Assembly (NCBI GenBank): GCA_013697825.1 | Contig: JACCWD010000058.1 | Span: forward strand, 1-51,357 | Source of the DNA: Rubrobacter sp. | GTDB taxonomy: Bacteria > Actinomycetota > Rubrobacteria > Rubrobacterales > Rubrobacteraceae | DNA: 51,357 nt | Reading direction: 5' to 3' | Shown: positions 33,000-41,268 of the stretch, one piece after another | How the letters are laid out: the number at the start of each line of letters is the position of its first letter | Position numbering within the stretch: position 1 is the stretch's first letter | Program-made: the position numbers and the translations under genes | Notes under the pieces: generated by a model | What the model was told of the DNA's origin: nothing | The model's database searches: none | Seen by the model: only the letters and a program-made list of their open reading frames with translations

Positions 33000-33926
33000 T
33001 CACCCCGCGCACAACACAACCTCCGGCCTCGCCACGCCGTCCTCGCCAGCCTCGTAGACGGCGAGCAACTCGCCCCCGCTCTCCACCCGGAAACTCCCCG
33101 CCACATCCCCCGAAACGCTTATCGGACGGCCATTCTTTACACCACGCGCCATCTCGTCGCCGATCTCCACGACCGGAAGATGCGATACGGTTTCCATCAA
33201 GGGTATTATGTGGTTATGTATGGATCCTTCGTCGAGGGTGTCGGGGGGGGATGCTTCGTCCACGTCGAATGGCCCGACCGATGTTCGGCGGAGGGAGGTG
33301 AGGTATGCGCCGCTCCCGAGGGATTCGGCGAGGTCGGAGACGAGGGAGCGGACGTATATTCCGCTGCCGCATGAGATGTGGAAGGCCGCTTCGTTCGAGG
33401 TTTCGTCGAAGCTAATGAGGTCGAAGCTATGGACTTCGACTTCGCGCTCCTCCCTCTCGACTTCGACGCCTCGGCGATGGAGCTTGTAAAGACGCTCGCC
33501 TCCGACCTTTATGGCAGACGCCATCGGTGGGAGTTGCTTTGTTTTCCCGGTGAAAGTCGGGAGGGCGGCCCGGATGGAATCCTCGTCCGGTATCGGACTT
33601 TCGAGTTCGATGATTTCGCCTTCGGCGTCGAGGGTGGTGGAGGTCGCCCCGAGGCGGGCGGTGGCGGTGTATGACTTCTCCATCCCCGTCACGTAGCGCG
33701 AGAGGCGCGTGGCCTTTCCGACCATTACGACGAGGAGGCCCGACGCGAGGGGGTCGAGGGTTCCGGTGTGGCCGACCTTCGTTTTCCTCGGAAGGAGGCG
33801 CTTTATGATCGCGACCGCCTTCGCCGAGGATATGCCGGGGGGCTTGTCCACGAGGAGCGCGCCCGATATCATCGGAGCCGATGAGGCCGAGTCTGTCTTT
33901 CCGAGTCCGATCGAAGTTTCTCCCAT
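33000..33926 (-). CDS. truB: tRNA pseudouridine(55) synthase
   Basis: 308 residues. Catalytic Asp58 in GHTGTLDPLASGLLVV; also KSYTATARLG and a C-terminal PUA-like part (GDEMARGVKNGRPI). ATG at 33926 gives 18 residues ahead of the usual beginning ISGALLVDKPPG; the ATG encoding Met19 is an alternative start. Part of the infB-rbfA-nrnA-truB-ribF-rpsO-pnp string, which is conserved in bacteria. Confidence 0.94.
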   Translation of the reverse strand: MGETSIGLGKTDSASSAPMISGALLVDKPPGISSAKAVAIIKRLLPRKTKVGHTGTLDPLASGLLVVMVGKATRLSRYVTGMEKSYTATARLGATSTTLDAEGEIIELESPIPDEDSIRAALPTFTGKTKQLPPMASAIKVGGERLYKLHRRGVEVEREEREVEVHSFDLISFDETSNEAAFHISCGSGIYVRSLVSDLAESLGSGAYLTSLRRTSVGPFDVDEASPPDTLDEGSIHNHIIPLMETVSHLPVVEIGDEMARGVKNGRPISVSGDVAGSFRVESGGELLAVYEAGEDGVARPEVVLCAG

Positions 33927-33935
33927 AGTCTTCCG

Positions 33936-33981
33936 GCGAATAGCGTTTCCCTCGATTCGCTGTTCGCGACTCGCTATTCGC
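33936..33981. repeat. Heptamer fold-back element (GCGAATC family)
   Basis: Minus strand: GCGAATA, GCGAGTC, GCGAACA, GCGAATC in tandem, 8-nt spacer, then CGCTATTCGC, the inverted copy. Outer arms of 10 bp pair perfectly. The first heptamer supplies the end and stop codon of nrnA. Confidence 0.85.
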
Positions 33982-34933
33982 GCTCGAGGTTCATGCGGCT
34001 TTCGAACACGCCGAGAAGCTCCGCCTTCGCCTCCTCGGGCGTCATTCCCTCGCGGGTGTACCCGGCGGCGAGCTTGTGTCCGCCGCCACCGAAAAGGGCG
34101 GCAATCTCGGCCACGTCCACGGATTCGGAGCGTAGCGAGCCTTTCGTGCCGTGCGGAACCTCGCGGAGGTGGGCGACGACATCCACTCCGGCGACGGTGC
34201 GGAGGTTGTCTATGGCCTCCTTCGAGTCGAGCTCTGAGCCTCCGGTCTTCTCGTAGTCGGCCTTGTCCACGGTGGCGATTATCGCCTCTCCGTGGCGGAC
34301 GGCGTTCGCCATTGTGACGCCGACGATATTGAGTTGCTCGATGGTCCCCGTCCGGTTTATGCGGTCGTCCACGTCCGCCGGGACGACTCCGGCCCGGAGG
34401 AGGTCGGCGACCATCTCGTGGGCCTCGGGGGAGATGTTTCGGAAGCGGAAGCCGCCCGTGTCGGTTCGCACGCCCGTGTATATCGCCTCGGCGGAATCCT
34501 TGTCGAGCGGGATGCCGAGTTCGGCGAAGAGTCGGTTCACTATTTCGGCGGTCGCGGCGGCCTTCCCGTCCACGAAGTTGTATTCGGCGTAAAGCGGGTT
34601 GTCCGCGTGGTGGTCGAGGTTCAGTTTCGCCCAGCCGTCCGGGATCGGGACTCCGGTGCGGTCGGCGCGGGAGGTGTCGAGGGCGATGAGATCGTAGCCT
34701 TCGGGGAGTTCCTTATTCGCGTCGGGGATCATCCACCGGAGGTAGTTCGGAACCTCCTCGGAGTGGCAAAACACCGCGTCGGCCCCGAGATGCCGCATGA
34801 GCCTCACCATCGCCGCCGAGGAGCCGATGGCGTCTCCGTCGGCTCCGACGTGGGTGGTTATCGCGACCTTGTCGAGGGTTTTCAGAAGGGCCGCGACCTC
34901 TTCGAGCGTATTATTCTTTGTCCTCGTCTCCAC
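33974..34933 (-). CDS. nrnA: DHH-family phosphoesterase, oligoribonuclease NrnA
   Basis: Bifunctional nanoRNase / pAp phosphatase. 319 residues with DHH domain motifs HVGADGDAIGS, LIALDTS, LDHH (Asp107-His109), GVRTDTGGFRF and the DHHA1 motif ALFGGGGHKLAAGY. GTG start that overlaps the 3' end of rbfA by 23 bp. Its place after rbfA fits a role in RNA turnover. Confidence 0.93.
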   Translation of the reverse strand: METRTKNNTLEEVAALLKTLDKVAITTHVGADGDAIGSSAAMVRLMRHLGADAVFCHSEEVPNYLRWMIPDANKELPEGYDLIALDTSRADRTGVPIPDGWAKLNLDHHADNPLYAEYNFVDGKAAATAEIVNRLFAELGIPLDKDSAEAIYTGVRTDTGGFRFRNISPEAHEMVADLLRAGVVPADVDDRINRTGTIEQLNIVGVTMANAVRHGEAIIATVDKADYEKTGGSELDSKEAIDNLRTVAGVDVVAHLREVPHGTKGSLRSESVDVAEIAALFGGGGHKLAAGYTREGMTPEEAKAELLGVFESRMNLERE

Positions 34934-35273
34934 TTTGCCTCTCCTCCCTAACCTCTCTCAAGGCGGCTTCTATTTTGCTTGCCTGTTCGACTACGGGATC
35001 CGGGCGGAAGCGGAGCCTCGGCGTCCGCCTGAGCCGCGTCTGGCTCCCGACGGAGGATTGTATACGCCCCGCCGCGCTTTGAAGCCCTTCCCGAGCCTCT
35101 TCGGCGTCCTCGTCGAGGACGCTGTAATAAACCGTCGCCACCGAGATGTCCGGGCTGACCCGAACCTCGGTCACGGTGACGAGGCCGTGGATGCGCGGGT
35201 CGGAGAGCGAGGCGACCTCTTCGCCCACGATCTCTTTTAGCTGCGATTCTATTTTGCGTGTTCTCTCGGTCAT
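34911..35273 (-). CDS. rbfA: Ribosome-binding factor A
   Basis: Late 30S maturation factor. 120 residues from the ATG at 35273 (MTERTRKIESQLKEIVGEEV...), with the family core LVTVTEVRVSPDISVATVYYSVL and RLRRTPRLRFRPDPVVEQASKIE. The frame is open further upstream across the repeat element, but that part is non-coding in character. GGGAG lies 12 nt before the ATG. Confidence 0.93.
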   Translation of the reverse strand: MTERTRKIESQLKEIVGEEVASLSDPRIHGLVTVTEVRVSPDISVATVYYSVLDEDAEEAREGLQSAAGRIQSSVGSQTRLRRTPRLRFRPDPVVEQASKIEAALREVREERQSGDEDKE

Positions 35274-35294
35274 GTGGTCGCTTCGCTCCCGTTG

Positions 35295-35346
35295 TTGGTT
35301 CTTAGTTATTAGTTCTTGGCTAAAAACTGAAAACCAAGAACCAAGC
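35295..35346. repeat. Heptamer fold-back element (TTGGTTC family)
   Basis: Plus strand: TTGGTTC, TTAGTTA, TTAGTTC, TTGGCTA, then AAAACTG, AAAACCA, AGAACCA and AGC, which are the inverted versions. AT-rich, in sharp contrast with the neighbourhood. Lies between DUF503 and rbfA. Confidence 0.85.
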
Positions 35347-35348
35347 AC

Positions 35349-35363
35349 GGCGGCGAAGCCGCC
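35349..35363 (-). terminator. GC hairpin after the DUF503 gene
   Basis: GGCGGC-GAA-GCCGCC, 7 nt after the DUF503 stop, followed on the minus strand by the T-rich arm of the heptamer element. It could act as an intrinsic terminator of moderate strength; rbfA downstream would then need read-through or its own promoter. Confidence 0.4.
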
Positions 35364-35370
35364 AGCCCTC

Positions 35371-35652
35371 TCATAAACTCGCAAACTCCTCGCGCCAGTC
35401 GGCTATCTTCATCTCGTCGTAGTTGAGGAGCATGCGCTTCACTTCGTTCCTCTTTTCTTCGGCGGCTCCGGGGGAGACGGCGGCGAGGGTTATCTCGACC
35501 GTCGCCCGCTGCCACGAATCCTGGTGGTTCGACTCGACCACCGAGACGTTCTTGCGGCGGAGGCGATCCTTTAATGACCGGATCGTCTGTCGCTTGTCCT
35601 TGAGGCTGGAGGCGTACGGAAGCTCCAACTCCAGCTTGACGTTACAGAACAA
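35371..35652 (-). CDS. DUF503 protein (YlxP-like)
   Basis: 93 residues of the YlxP/DUF503 family (VKLELELPYASSLKDKRQTIRSLKDRLRRKNVSVVE). The family sits between infB and rbfA in many Gram-positive bacteria and is thought to serve ribosome biogenesis; its mechanism is not established. TTG start with AAGGAA upstream; 27 bp after infB. Confidence 0.88.
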   Translation of the reverse strand: MFCNVKLELELPYASSLKDKRQTIRSLKDRLRRKNVSVVESNHQDSWQRATVEITLAAVSPGAAEEKRNEVKRMLLNYDEMKIADWREEFASL

Positions 35653-35679
35653 AAGAGTTCCTTCGGTTCGTGGGATTTT

Positions 35680-37905
35680 CTAGCGCGGTATCTCCACTAT
35701 CTGGAAGAACTCGAGGACGTCGCCTTCCTTGACGTCGTTGAAGTTCTCGACGCCGATGCCGCACTCGAAGCTCTCGCGGACGCTCCGCACGTCGTCCTTG
35801 AAACGCTTTAGCGAGGACAAATTCCCGTCGTAGACGACGGCTCCGTCCCGCACGACCCGCACGCGGTCGTTGCGCGATATTTCGCCGGACGTTACGTATG
35901 AACCCGCGATCGCCCCGACGTTCGGTACCCGGATGACGGCCCGGACCTCGGCGGTTCCGGTTTCGCGCTCCTCGGTCTCGGGGGCGAGCATACCCTTCAT
36001 CGCCGCCTCGATGTCCTCGAGAGCCTTGTAAATTACGTCGTATGTCCGGATCTCGACACCCTCGCGCTCGGCGACTTGCTTGGCCGTGACCGTCGGGCGG
36101 ACGTTGAAACCGAGGAGAATACCGCCGGACGCGCTCGCGAGGTTCACGTCGGAGTCGGTCAATGCGCCGACTCCGCTCCTCACGACATTCACGCGAACTT
36201 CGTCGGTGGTGAGCTTCGCCAATGATTCCTTGAGGGCTTCCATCGAACCCGCGACGTCGGCTTTGACGACGAGGTTGAGGTCGGAGGAACCTTCCTGTCC
36301 GAGAAGCTGGTCGAGGGTGAGTCGCTGCCCGCCCGCCGCGAGTTCTTGGCGGCGGAGCGACGCCTCGACTTGCTGCGCCTTCGAGCGAGCGCCCCGCTCG
36401 TGCTCGACGACCTCGAAGCGGGTTCCCGCCTCCGGCACGCCGGAGAGGCCGAGAACCTCGATCGGGGTCGCCGGCCCCGCCTCGTCCACCCGCTTGCCCG
36501 TGTAATCCATCATCGCCCGAACACGGCCATACGCCGAGCCAGCCAAAACGATGTCGCCGCGATGGAGCGTGCCGCGATTCAAAAGCAGCGTCGCCACCGG
36601 GCCTCGGCCGGGGTCGCGCTCGCCCTCGATGACGTACCCGCTCGCCTCGGCGCTCGGGTTCGCCTGAAGCTCCTCGAGCTCCGCGACGATGAGGATGTTC
36701 TCGAGGAGGTCCTCGATCCCCTCCCCCGTCTTCGCCGAAACCTGGACGGTGACCGTCTCGCCGCCATACGCCTCCGGCGCGAGACCCCTCTCGGAAAGCT
36801 CCCCGAGAACCCGGTCAACGTTCGCGTTCTGGACATCGATCTTATTCACCGCGACCACGACGGGAACCCCGGCGGCCTTCGAGTGCTCGATAGCCTCCTC
36901 GGTCTGCGGCATGATGCCGTCGTCCACCGCGACGACGAGGACGACGACATCCGTGACCCTCGCGCCTCGGGCGCGCATCTCGGTGAACGCCTCGTGGCCC
37001 GGCGTGTCTATGAACGTGACCTTGCGTCCGTTCTCGGTCGTAACCTGGTACGCGCCGATGTGCTGCGTGATACCTCCCGCCTCGCCGGACTGGACATCCT
37101 CCTTTCGGATGCGGTCGAGGAGGGAAGTCTTCCCGTGGTCAACGTGGCCCATCACGGTGACGACCGGAGCCTTCTCGACGAGGTCGTCCGGGGAGTCCTC
37201 GGGAAGGACGTCCTCCGGAGGCTCTTCGTCGGAGGCGACCTCGACCTTCACGCCGAGCTCCTCGGCTATAAGCTCGATCTCATCCTCCGAGAGCGTTTGT
37301 GTCTGGGTCTTCATCTCCCCCATATTGAAGAGAAGCTCGACGATGCTCGCCGACGGGACCCCGATCGCCTCGGCGACATCGGCAACCGTCGCCCCCGGCT
37401 CGACCCTCGCCACCGACGGCGAAGCCTCGGCGGGCGCCTCGGGCTTGCTTTCGGGAGCCTTCTCCGGCTGGTCGTCCCTCCTCGCCTGCGGCTGGCTCCG
37501 GGATCCCCTGTTCGTCGCGCTCGCGTCTATGACGACCCGGCGGCGCTTCCGCTGCTTGTCGCCCTTCTTCCCGCCCTTCGCCGGACGGGCCTCCGGCTGT
37601 GGCGCGGGGTCTTCGGCGGGCGCCTCGGCGATGGCGGCCCCGTCCCCGGACTCTTCGGCCTCGGCCCGAGCCTCCTCGGCCTCTTCCTCCTGCGCGGGGG
37701 TGCGCTCGGCGGCGCCGTCGGCGGAGCCTTCGGCATCGCCGTTCGCGTTCGGGGTTCCGTTGCCCCCGAAGACCCGTTCGTAGTCCGAGTCCTCGACGGA
37801 GGCGGAATGGTGGTTGACTTCCACGCCGCCGTCATTGAGGAGGCTTATGACCTCTTTATTATTCAGTCCCAATTCCTTCGCTATCTCATGCACTCGCTTA
37901 CTCAT
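35680..37905 (-). CDS. infB: Translation initiation factor IF-2
   Basis: GTPase that brings initiator tRNA to the 30S. From the ATG at 37905 (MSKRVHEIAKELGLNNKEVISLL, the IF2 N-terminal domain) it has 741 residues: an Ala/Glu/Pro-rich linker, the second IF2-N domain (EPGATVADVAEAIGV), G domain (VMGHVDHGKTSLLDRI, DTPGHEAF, NKID), and domains II-IV. Upstream in-frame ATGs are inside nusA. The start overlaps the nusA end by 8 bp. Confidence 0.96.
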   Translation of the reverse strand: MSKRVHEIAKELGLNNKEVISLLNDGGVEVNHHSASVEDSDYERVFGGNGTPNANGDAEGSADGAAERTPAQEEEAEEARAEAEESGDGAAIAEAPAEDPAPQPEARPAKGGKKGDKQRKRRRVVIDASATNRGSRSQPQARRDDQPEKAPESKPEAPAEASPSVARVEPGATVADVAEAIGVPSASIVELLFNMGEMKTQTQTLSEDEIELIAEELGVKVEVASDEEPPEDVLPEDSPDDLVEKAPVVTVMGHVDHGKTSLLDRIRKEDVQSGEAGGITQHIGAYQVTTENGRKVTFIDTPGHEAFTEMRARGARVTDVVVLVVAVDDGIMPQTEEAIEHSKAAGVPVVVAVNKIDVQNANVDRVLGELSERGLAPEAYGGETVTVQVSAKTGEGIEDLLENILIVAELEELQANPSAEASGYVIEGERDPGRGPVATLLLNRGTLHRGDIVLAGSAYGRVRAMMDYTGKRVDEAGPATPIEVLGLSGVPEAGTRFEVVEHERGARSKAQQVEASLRRQELAAGGQRLTLDQLLGQEGSSDLNLVVKADVAGSMEALKESLAKLTTDEVRVNVVRSGVGALTDSDVNLASASGGILLGFNVRPTVTAKQVAEREGVEIRTYDVIYKALEDIEAAMKGMLAPETEERETGTAEVRAVIRVPNVGAIAGSYVTSGEISRNDRVRVVRDGAVVYDGNLSSLKRFKDDVRSVRESFECGIGVENFNDVKEGDVLEFFQIVEIPR

Positions 37906-39103
37906 CCACGACCTCCTCGTCCTCCGGCGAGCGTTCGGCGGGGCTTTCGATGCCCTCCGCCCCCCGAGCGCCATTCGCATCTCCGACCATTCCCTCGAAC
38001 TCGGCGGCCTGTTCCTGATGCGGGGGTATCCCGCAGAACAAAGACCCCGCGAGCGCCATGTTCGCGCAGCGCCTCCCGTTCGAGAGAACCGCCCGGCATC
38101 GGTGCATCGCCGAGTCCTCGTCCGGCTCCCAGCCCTCGTCGTCCTCGTCGAACTCGATCGCCTGGCTCTCCGGCTTTATGTCTATCTTCCAGTCCGTCAG
38201 TTTTACGGCAAGCCTCGCATTCTGGCCCTCGCGCCCGATCGCCAAAGACAATTGATCGTCCGGCACGATGACCTCCGCCTGCTCCTCGTCCTCGTCGAGA
38301 TAGACTTCTCTCACACGAGCGGGAGACAATGCTTTGGCGATAAAGCGCGCCGGGTCGGGATCCCACTGAATGATGTCTATCTTCTCGTTCCGCAACTCCG
38401 AGACAACCGCCCGAACCCGACTCCCCCGAGGCCCGACACAAGCGCCGACCGGGTCAATGCCCGCCTCGTTCGACCAAACCGCCACCTTCGAACGAAGCCC
38501 GGCCTCCCTCGAAACAGCCTTTATCTCGACGAGGCCATCGTATATCTCCGGAACCTCCAAAATGAAGAGCCCCCTCAAAAGCCCCTCGGCGCGGCGGCTC
38601 ACCGTCAAAGCGGGGCCGCTTCGGCTCGGCTCCCGGATCTCGAGCAGGAAAACCTTTATCCGCTGCCCGTTCTCGTACCGCTCTCCGGGAACTTGCTCGC
38701 TCGCGGGCAAAAGTGCCTCGACCTGCCCGAGATCCACTATGGTCATGCGACGGTGGGCTTGCTGGACGATGCCGGTGATGACCTCGCCCATCCTCCCGCC
38801 GTACGCCTCCAAAAGCTGCTCGTTGTGGACTTCATTGAGTCGCTGGAGGAAATTCTGGCGCATCACCGTCGCCGCGATGCGGGTGAAGTCGAAGTCCTCC
38901 GGCGTAATGTCCTCGCCGTCCTTCATCACCCGGAACGCCCCGGCCTCCTCGTCGAGGACGACCTCCGTCTCCTCGTCCACGTTTTCGTAGTTCTCGTAGG
39001 CAGAGAGCATTGACTCTTCGAGGACGCTCTTTATCGTCTCGAAGGGGATTCCTTTGTCGTTCTCGATCTCACACAAAGCGGAGACGATTATCTGCGTATT
39101 CAT
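37898..39103 (-). CDS. nusA: Transcription factor NusA with C-terminal Cys3His cluster
   Basis: 401 residues. N-terminal RNA-polymerase-binding domain (1-125), S1 domain (GEVITGIVQQAHRRMTIVDLG), KH1 (DPVGACVGPRGSRVRAVVSEL) and KH2 (LSLAIGREGQNARLAVKLT). After about residue 330 comes an extension unusual for NusA: Cys336-X9-Cys346-X10-Cys357-X4-His362 in a context HRC..NGRRC..GSLFCGIPPH, followed by an acidic tail. This may bind zinc. No ylxR/rnpM gene lies between nusA and infB. ATG overlaps the rimP stop by 4 bp (ATGA). Confidence 0.93.
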   Translation of the reverse strand: MNTQIIVSALCEIENDKGIPFETIKSVLEESMLSAYENYENVDEETEVVLDEEAGAFRVMKDGEDITPEDFDFTRIAATVMRQNFLQRLNEVHNEQLLEAYGGRMGEVITGIVQQAHRRMTIVDLGQVEALLPASEQVPGERYENGQRIKVFLLEIREPSRSGPALTVSRRAEGLLRGLFILEVPEIYDGLVEIKAVSREAGLRSKVAVWSNEAGIDPVGACVGPRGSRVRAVVSELRNEKIDIIQWDPDPARFIAKALSPARVREVYLDEDEEQAEVIVPDDQLSLAIGREGQNARLAVKLTDWKIDIKPESQAIEFDEDDEGWEPDEDSAMHRCRAVLSNGRRCANMALAGSLFCGIPPHQEQAAEFEGMVGDANGARGAEGIESPAERSPEDEEVVDE

Positions 39104-39576
39104 TTGTCTTGTTCCTCCTTGAGATGGGCGCTCGTGACGGATCCGAAAGCCAATTCGACCGTCCCCCCGTCCATGCCGCCCTCCTCGGTTAGCTTCAGCG
39201 CGAAGCCCGAGTCGTCGGCGCTTTCTATGATGCCCGTGAAATTACGCTTTCCGTCCACGGGCGGGCTGACCCGGATCTTCGCCTCGTGGCCGACGAAGCG
39301 GCGGAAATGCTCCGGCTTCGTCAGCGGCCGTTCGATGCCGGGGGACGAGACCTCGACCATGCCGTCGTACCCCTCGCCCTCCAACGCCGGAGAGATGTCT
39401 TTGGACAGCCGGGAGGTGAACTCGTGATCCATGGGGCCGTTCATGCGATCCACGAGCAGCGTCAAAAGAGGCCCGCCGGAGAAACGAGCTTCCACAAGCT
39501 CGGTACCCTCGGGCAAAGCCCCCTCCACAACCTCCGCAAGCCTGTCCAGCCTCGCCGTAACGACCACCTTCTCCAA
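39100..39576 (-). CDS. rimP: Ribosome maturation factor RimP
   Basis: 30S maturation factor. From the TTG at 39576 it has 158 residues, the usual size, and shows LLVDRMNGPMDHEFTSRLSKDISPALEGE and MVEVSSPGIERPLTKPEHFRRFVG. A GTG three codons later is an alternative; the ATG far upstream is not credible because the leader holds a promoter and a terminator. It heads the rimP-nusA-infB operon. Confidence 0.88.
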   Translation of the reverse strand: MEKVVVTARLDRLAEVVEGALPEGTELVEARFSGGPLLTLLVDRMNGPMDHEFTSRLSKDISPALEGEGYDGMVEVSSPGIERPLTKPEHFRRFVGHEAKIRVSPPVDGKRNFTGIIESADDSGFALKLTEEGGMDGGTVELAFGSVTSAHLKEEQDK

Positions 39577-39592
39577 AAAAGTTCCAAACGAT

Positions 39593-39634
39593 AAAAAAAG
39601 CAACGGGTCCGGGAATACCCGGAAAACCCCTTGC
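39593..39634 (-). terminator. Leader terminator (attenuator candidate) before rimP
   Basis: Minus strand: GCAAGGGGT (39634-39626), inner stem CCGGG-TATT-CCCGG, ACCCGTTGC (39608-39600), then seven T. It is a textbook intrinsic terminator, 17 nt before the rimP start and about 12 nt after the expected transcription start. Confidence 0.8.
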
Positions 39635-39652
39635 TTCACTACAGCGATGCAA

Positions 39653-39680
39653 ATTATATCGTAGGGGACGTAGGTTACAA
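39653..39680 (-). promoter_or_regulatory. Promoter of the rimP-nusA-infB operon
   Basis: Minus strand: TTGTAA (39680-39675), 16-nt spacer, TATAAT (39658-39653). Transcription would start near 39646, immediately ahead of the leader terminator. Confidence 0.65.
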
Positions 39681-39700
39681 GGCGATGCAACTTCAAGCGC

Positions 39701-39732
39701 CGGGGTTCGGCAGCTTGTCTCCCCGAACCCCG
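39701..39732. terminator. Hairpin after the acetamidase gene
   Basis: Perfect 10-bp stem CGGGGTTCGG / CCGAACCCCG with a 12-nt loop, 20 bp after the acetamidase stop. No T tract, so it may be a weak terminator or a 3'-end stabiliser. Confidence 0.5.
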
Positions 39733-39752
39733 AAATCCTTACTTTGCGCTTC

Positions 39753-40697
39753 TCAGGAGCCTCGCAGATACTTCTTCTCCATCGAGGCGACGAGCGAATA
39801 CGTCGTGTCCACCATGTTCCCGACATAAAGCCCGCCTGCCTGCGTTACAAGCTGATATGCGTCGAGGCGGTCGAAGCCGTACTCCTCTTCGAGCCACATT
39901 ATGAGTTCGACGTTCGCGATGCGGGCGGCGTCCTCCATCGGCTTCGCGCTCCCGACGACCATTATCTTTTCGTCCGACTCGATGCGGGGCCACTCGATTT
40001 CCTTGCCCTTTATGACGTCGAAGACGAAGGTTACTTTCGCCGTTATTTCGAGCGCGACGCCGCACGCCTCGCCTTGTCCCTGCCGCGCATGGCAATCCCC
40101 CGTATACACGAGCGCGCCCTCGTTCCACACGGGGAGATAAACCGTATTCTCCGGCCTCACGTCCGGCACGTCCATATTTCCACCGAACGGCCCCGGCGAG
40201 AGGGCGGATATCGCTTCGAGATCCGGCGCGACCGCGAGCGTTCCCGTGAATGGCTCCCACTCCACATCCACGCCGACATCCCCGTTCGAAAGGGTTTTGC
40301 CGTCATCGGAGAGGTTCCAGATCCATACCTTCTCGGGCAAAGGTTCTTGAAGCATGCGCGTCGCCACCGTCGAGGTGAGGCCGCCGAAGTACGGAACGAG
40401 CGCGCTCACCGCAAAGTCCCGCGTCGGCTCGATGCTCTCTATTCGGACGGCGAGGGTATCGCCCGGCTCCGCGCCTTCGACGAAGATCGGCCCCGTCTGC
40501 GGGTTGAGGAACTTCGCCGTCGCGAGGGCTTTGCTCGGCAAATCGTCCGTGCTTTGGATGCGGCTCTCGAAGGCGTCCTCGGTGTGGACGACGACCCGGT
40601 CGCCGGGTTTCACCTTCGCGATTGGCTCGCGGTACGGGCTGAAGACGTAGCTGAACGACTCCGGCTTCACTTCGACGGTTCGGACTTCCGCTGCCAT
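39753..40697 (-). CDS. Acetamidase/formamidase family protein
   Basis: 314 residues of the FmdA/AmdA family, which hydrolyses short amides (acetamide, formamide) to the acid and ammonia. Typical stretches are YREPIAKVKPGDRVVVHTEDAFE, NPQTGPIFVEGAEPGDTLAVRI, the GDCHARQGQGEACGVALEI motif with the conserved His/Cys, and EEYGFDRLDAYQLVTQAG. ATG with GGAGAG 5 nt upstream. It is a metabolic gene inserted between translation genes; its exact substrate is not deducible. Confidence 0.9.
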   Translation of the reverse strand: MAAEVRTVEVKPESFSYVFSPYREPIAKVKPGDRVVVHTEDAFESRIQSTDDLPSKALATAKFLNPQTGPIFVEGAEPGDTLAVRIESIEPTRDFAVSALVPYFGGLTSTVATRMLQEPLPEKVWIWNLSDDGKTLSNGDVGVDVEWEPFTGTLAVAPDLEAISALSPGPFGGNMDVPDVRPENTVYLPVWNEGALVYTGDCHARQGQGEACGVALEITAKVTFVFDVIKGKEIEWPRIESDEKIMVVGSAKPMEDAARIANVELIMWLEEEYGFDRLDAYQLVTQAGGLYVGNMVDTTYSLVASMEKKYLRGS

Positions 40698-40765
40698 AAT
40701 TCTCTCCTCTCTCGCTTTCCGGCGTTGATTCTAGCGGAAGGAGGCGGGATGTTCCCTCGGCGTCC

Positions 40766-41221
40766 TTATGAAGATGCGCCTTCCGAGGATTCGCCTTCCG
40801 AGGAGCCGCGCTCGAAGCGCTGAAGGCCGTCGTCGACCGTGTCCCATGCGAGTTTGTCTTCCAGCCACACGTGGCGCGTCGGCGGGAACTCGTCGGGGAG
40901 ATCGAGGCTCGCGGCGGTGATGTCTATGGCGTCCGGGTCTTCGTCATGCTGATATGTCAATGTCGTGCCGCACTCGACGCAAAATGTTCGGCTGACATTC
41001 TCCGACGAGCGGAATGCGGCGGGTTCGCCGGAGACGATTCGAAAACCTTCATACGAAAACACGACCCACGCCACGGATTGCGCCCCGGCTGATTTGCGGC
41101 AAGAGACGCAGTGGCAGATCGAGGACGCTTCCGGCTCTCCCGCAACCTCGTAGCGCACCGCGCCGCACAAGCATCCACCGGAGCGGCTTCCGTCATGCGA
41201 TGCTTCGCCTATGTCCGACAC
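40766..41221 (-). CDS. GFA-type (glutathione-dependent formaldehyde-activating) zinc protein
   Basis: About 151 residues with the zinc ligands of the GFA/CENP-V fold: GGCLCGAVRYEV, CHCVSCRKSAGAQ and FCVECGTTLTY. Such proteins are often only loosely linked to formaldehyde/glutathione chemistry. The start is uncertain: GTG at 41221 is preferred, a TTG at 41242 lies upstream. The C-terminus ends in two short repeats (SSEGE, SSEGA) encoded by 15-bp copies. Confidence 0.8.
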   Translation of the reverse strand: MSDIGEASHDGSRSGGCLCGAVRYEVAGEPEASSICHCVSCRKSAGAQSVAWVVFSYEGFRIVSGEPAAFRSSENVSRTFCVECGTTLTYQHDEDPDAIDITAASLDLPDEFPPTRHVWLEDKLAWDTVDDGLQRFERGSSEGESSEGASS

Positions 41222-41268
41222 CGCCCTTCTCGAACTCCACAAAATGTGCCAAACAATTTTTCAGGCAT

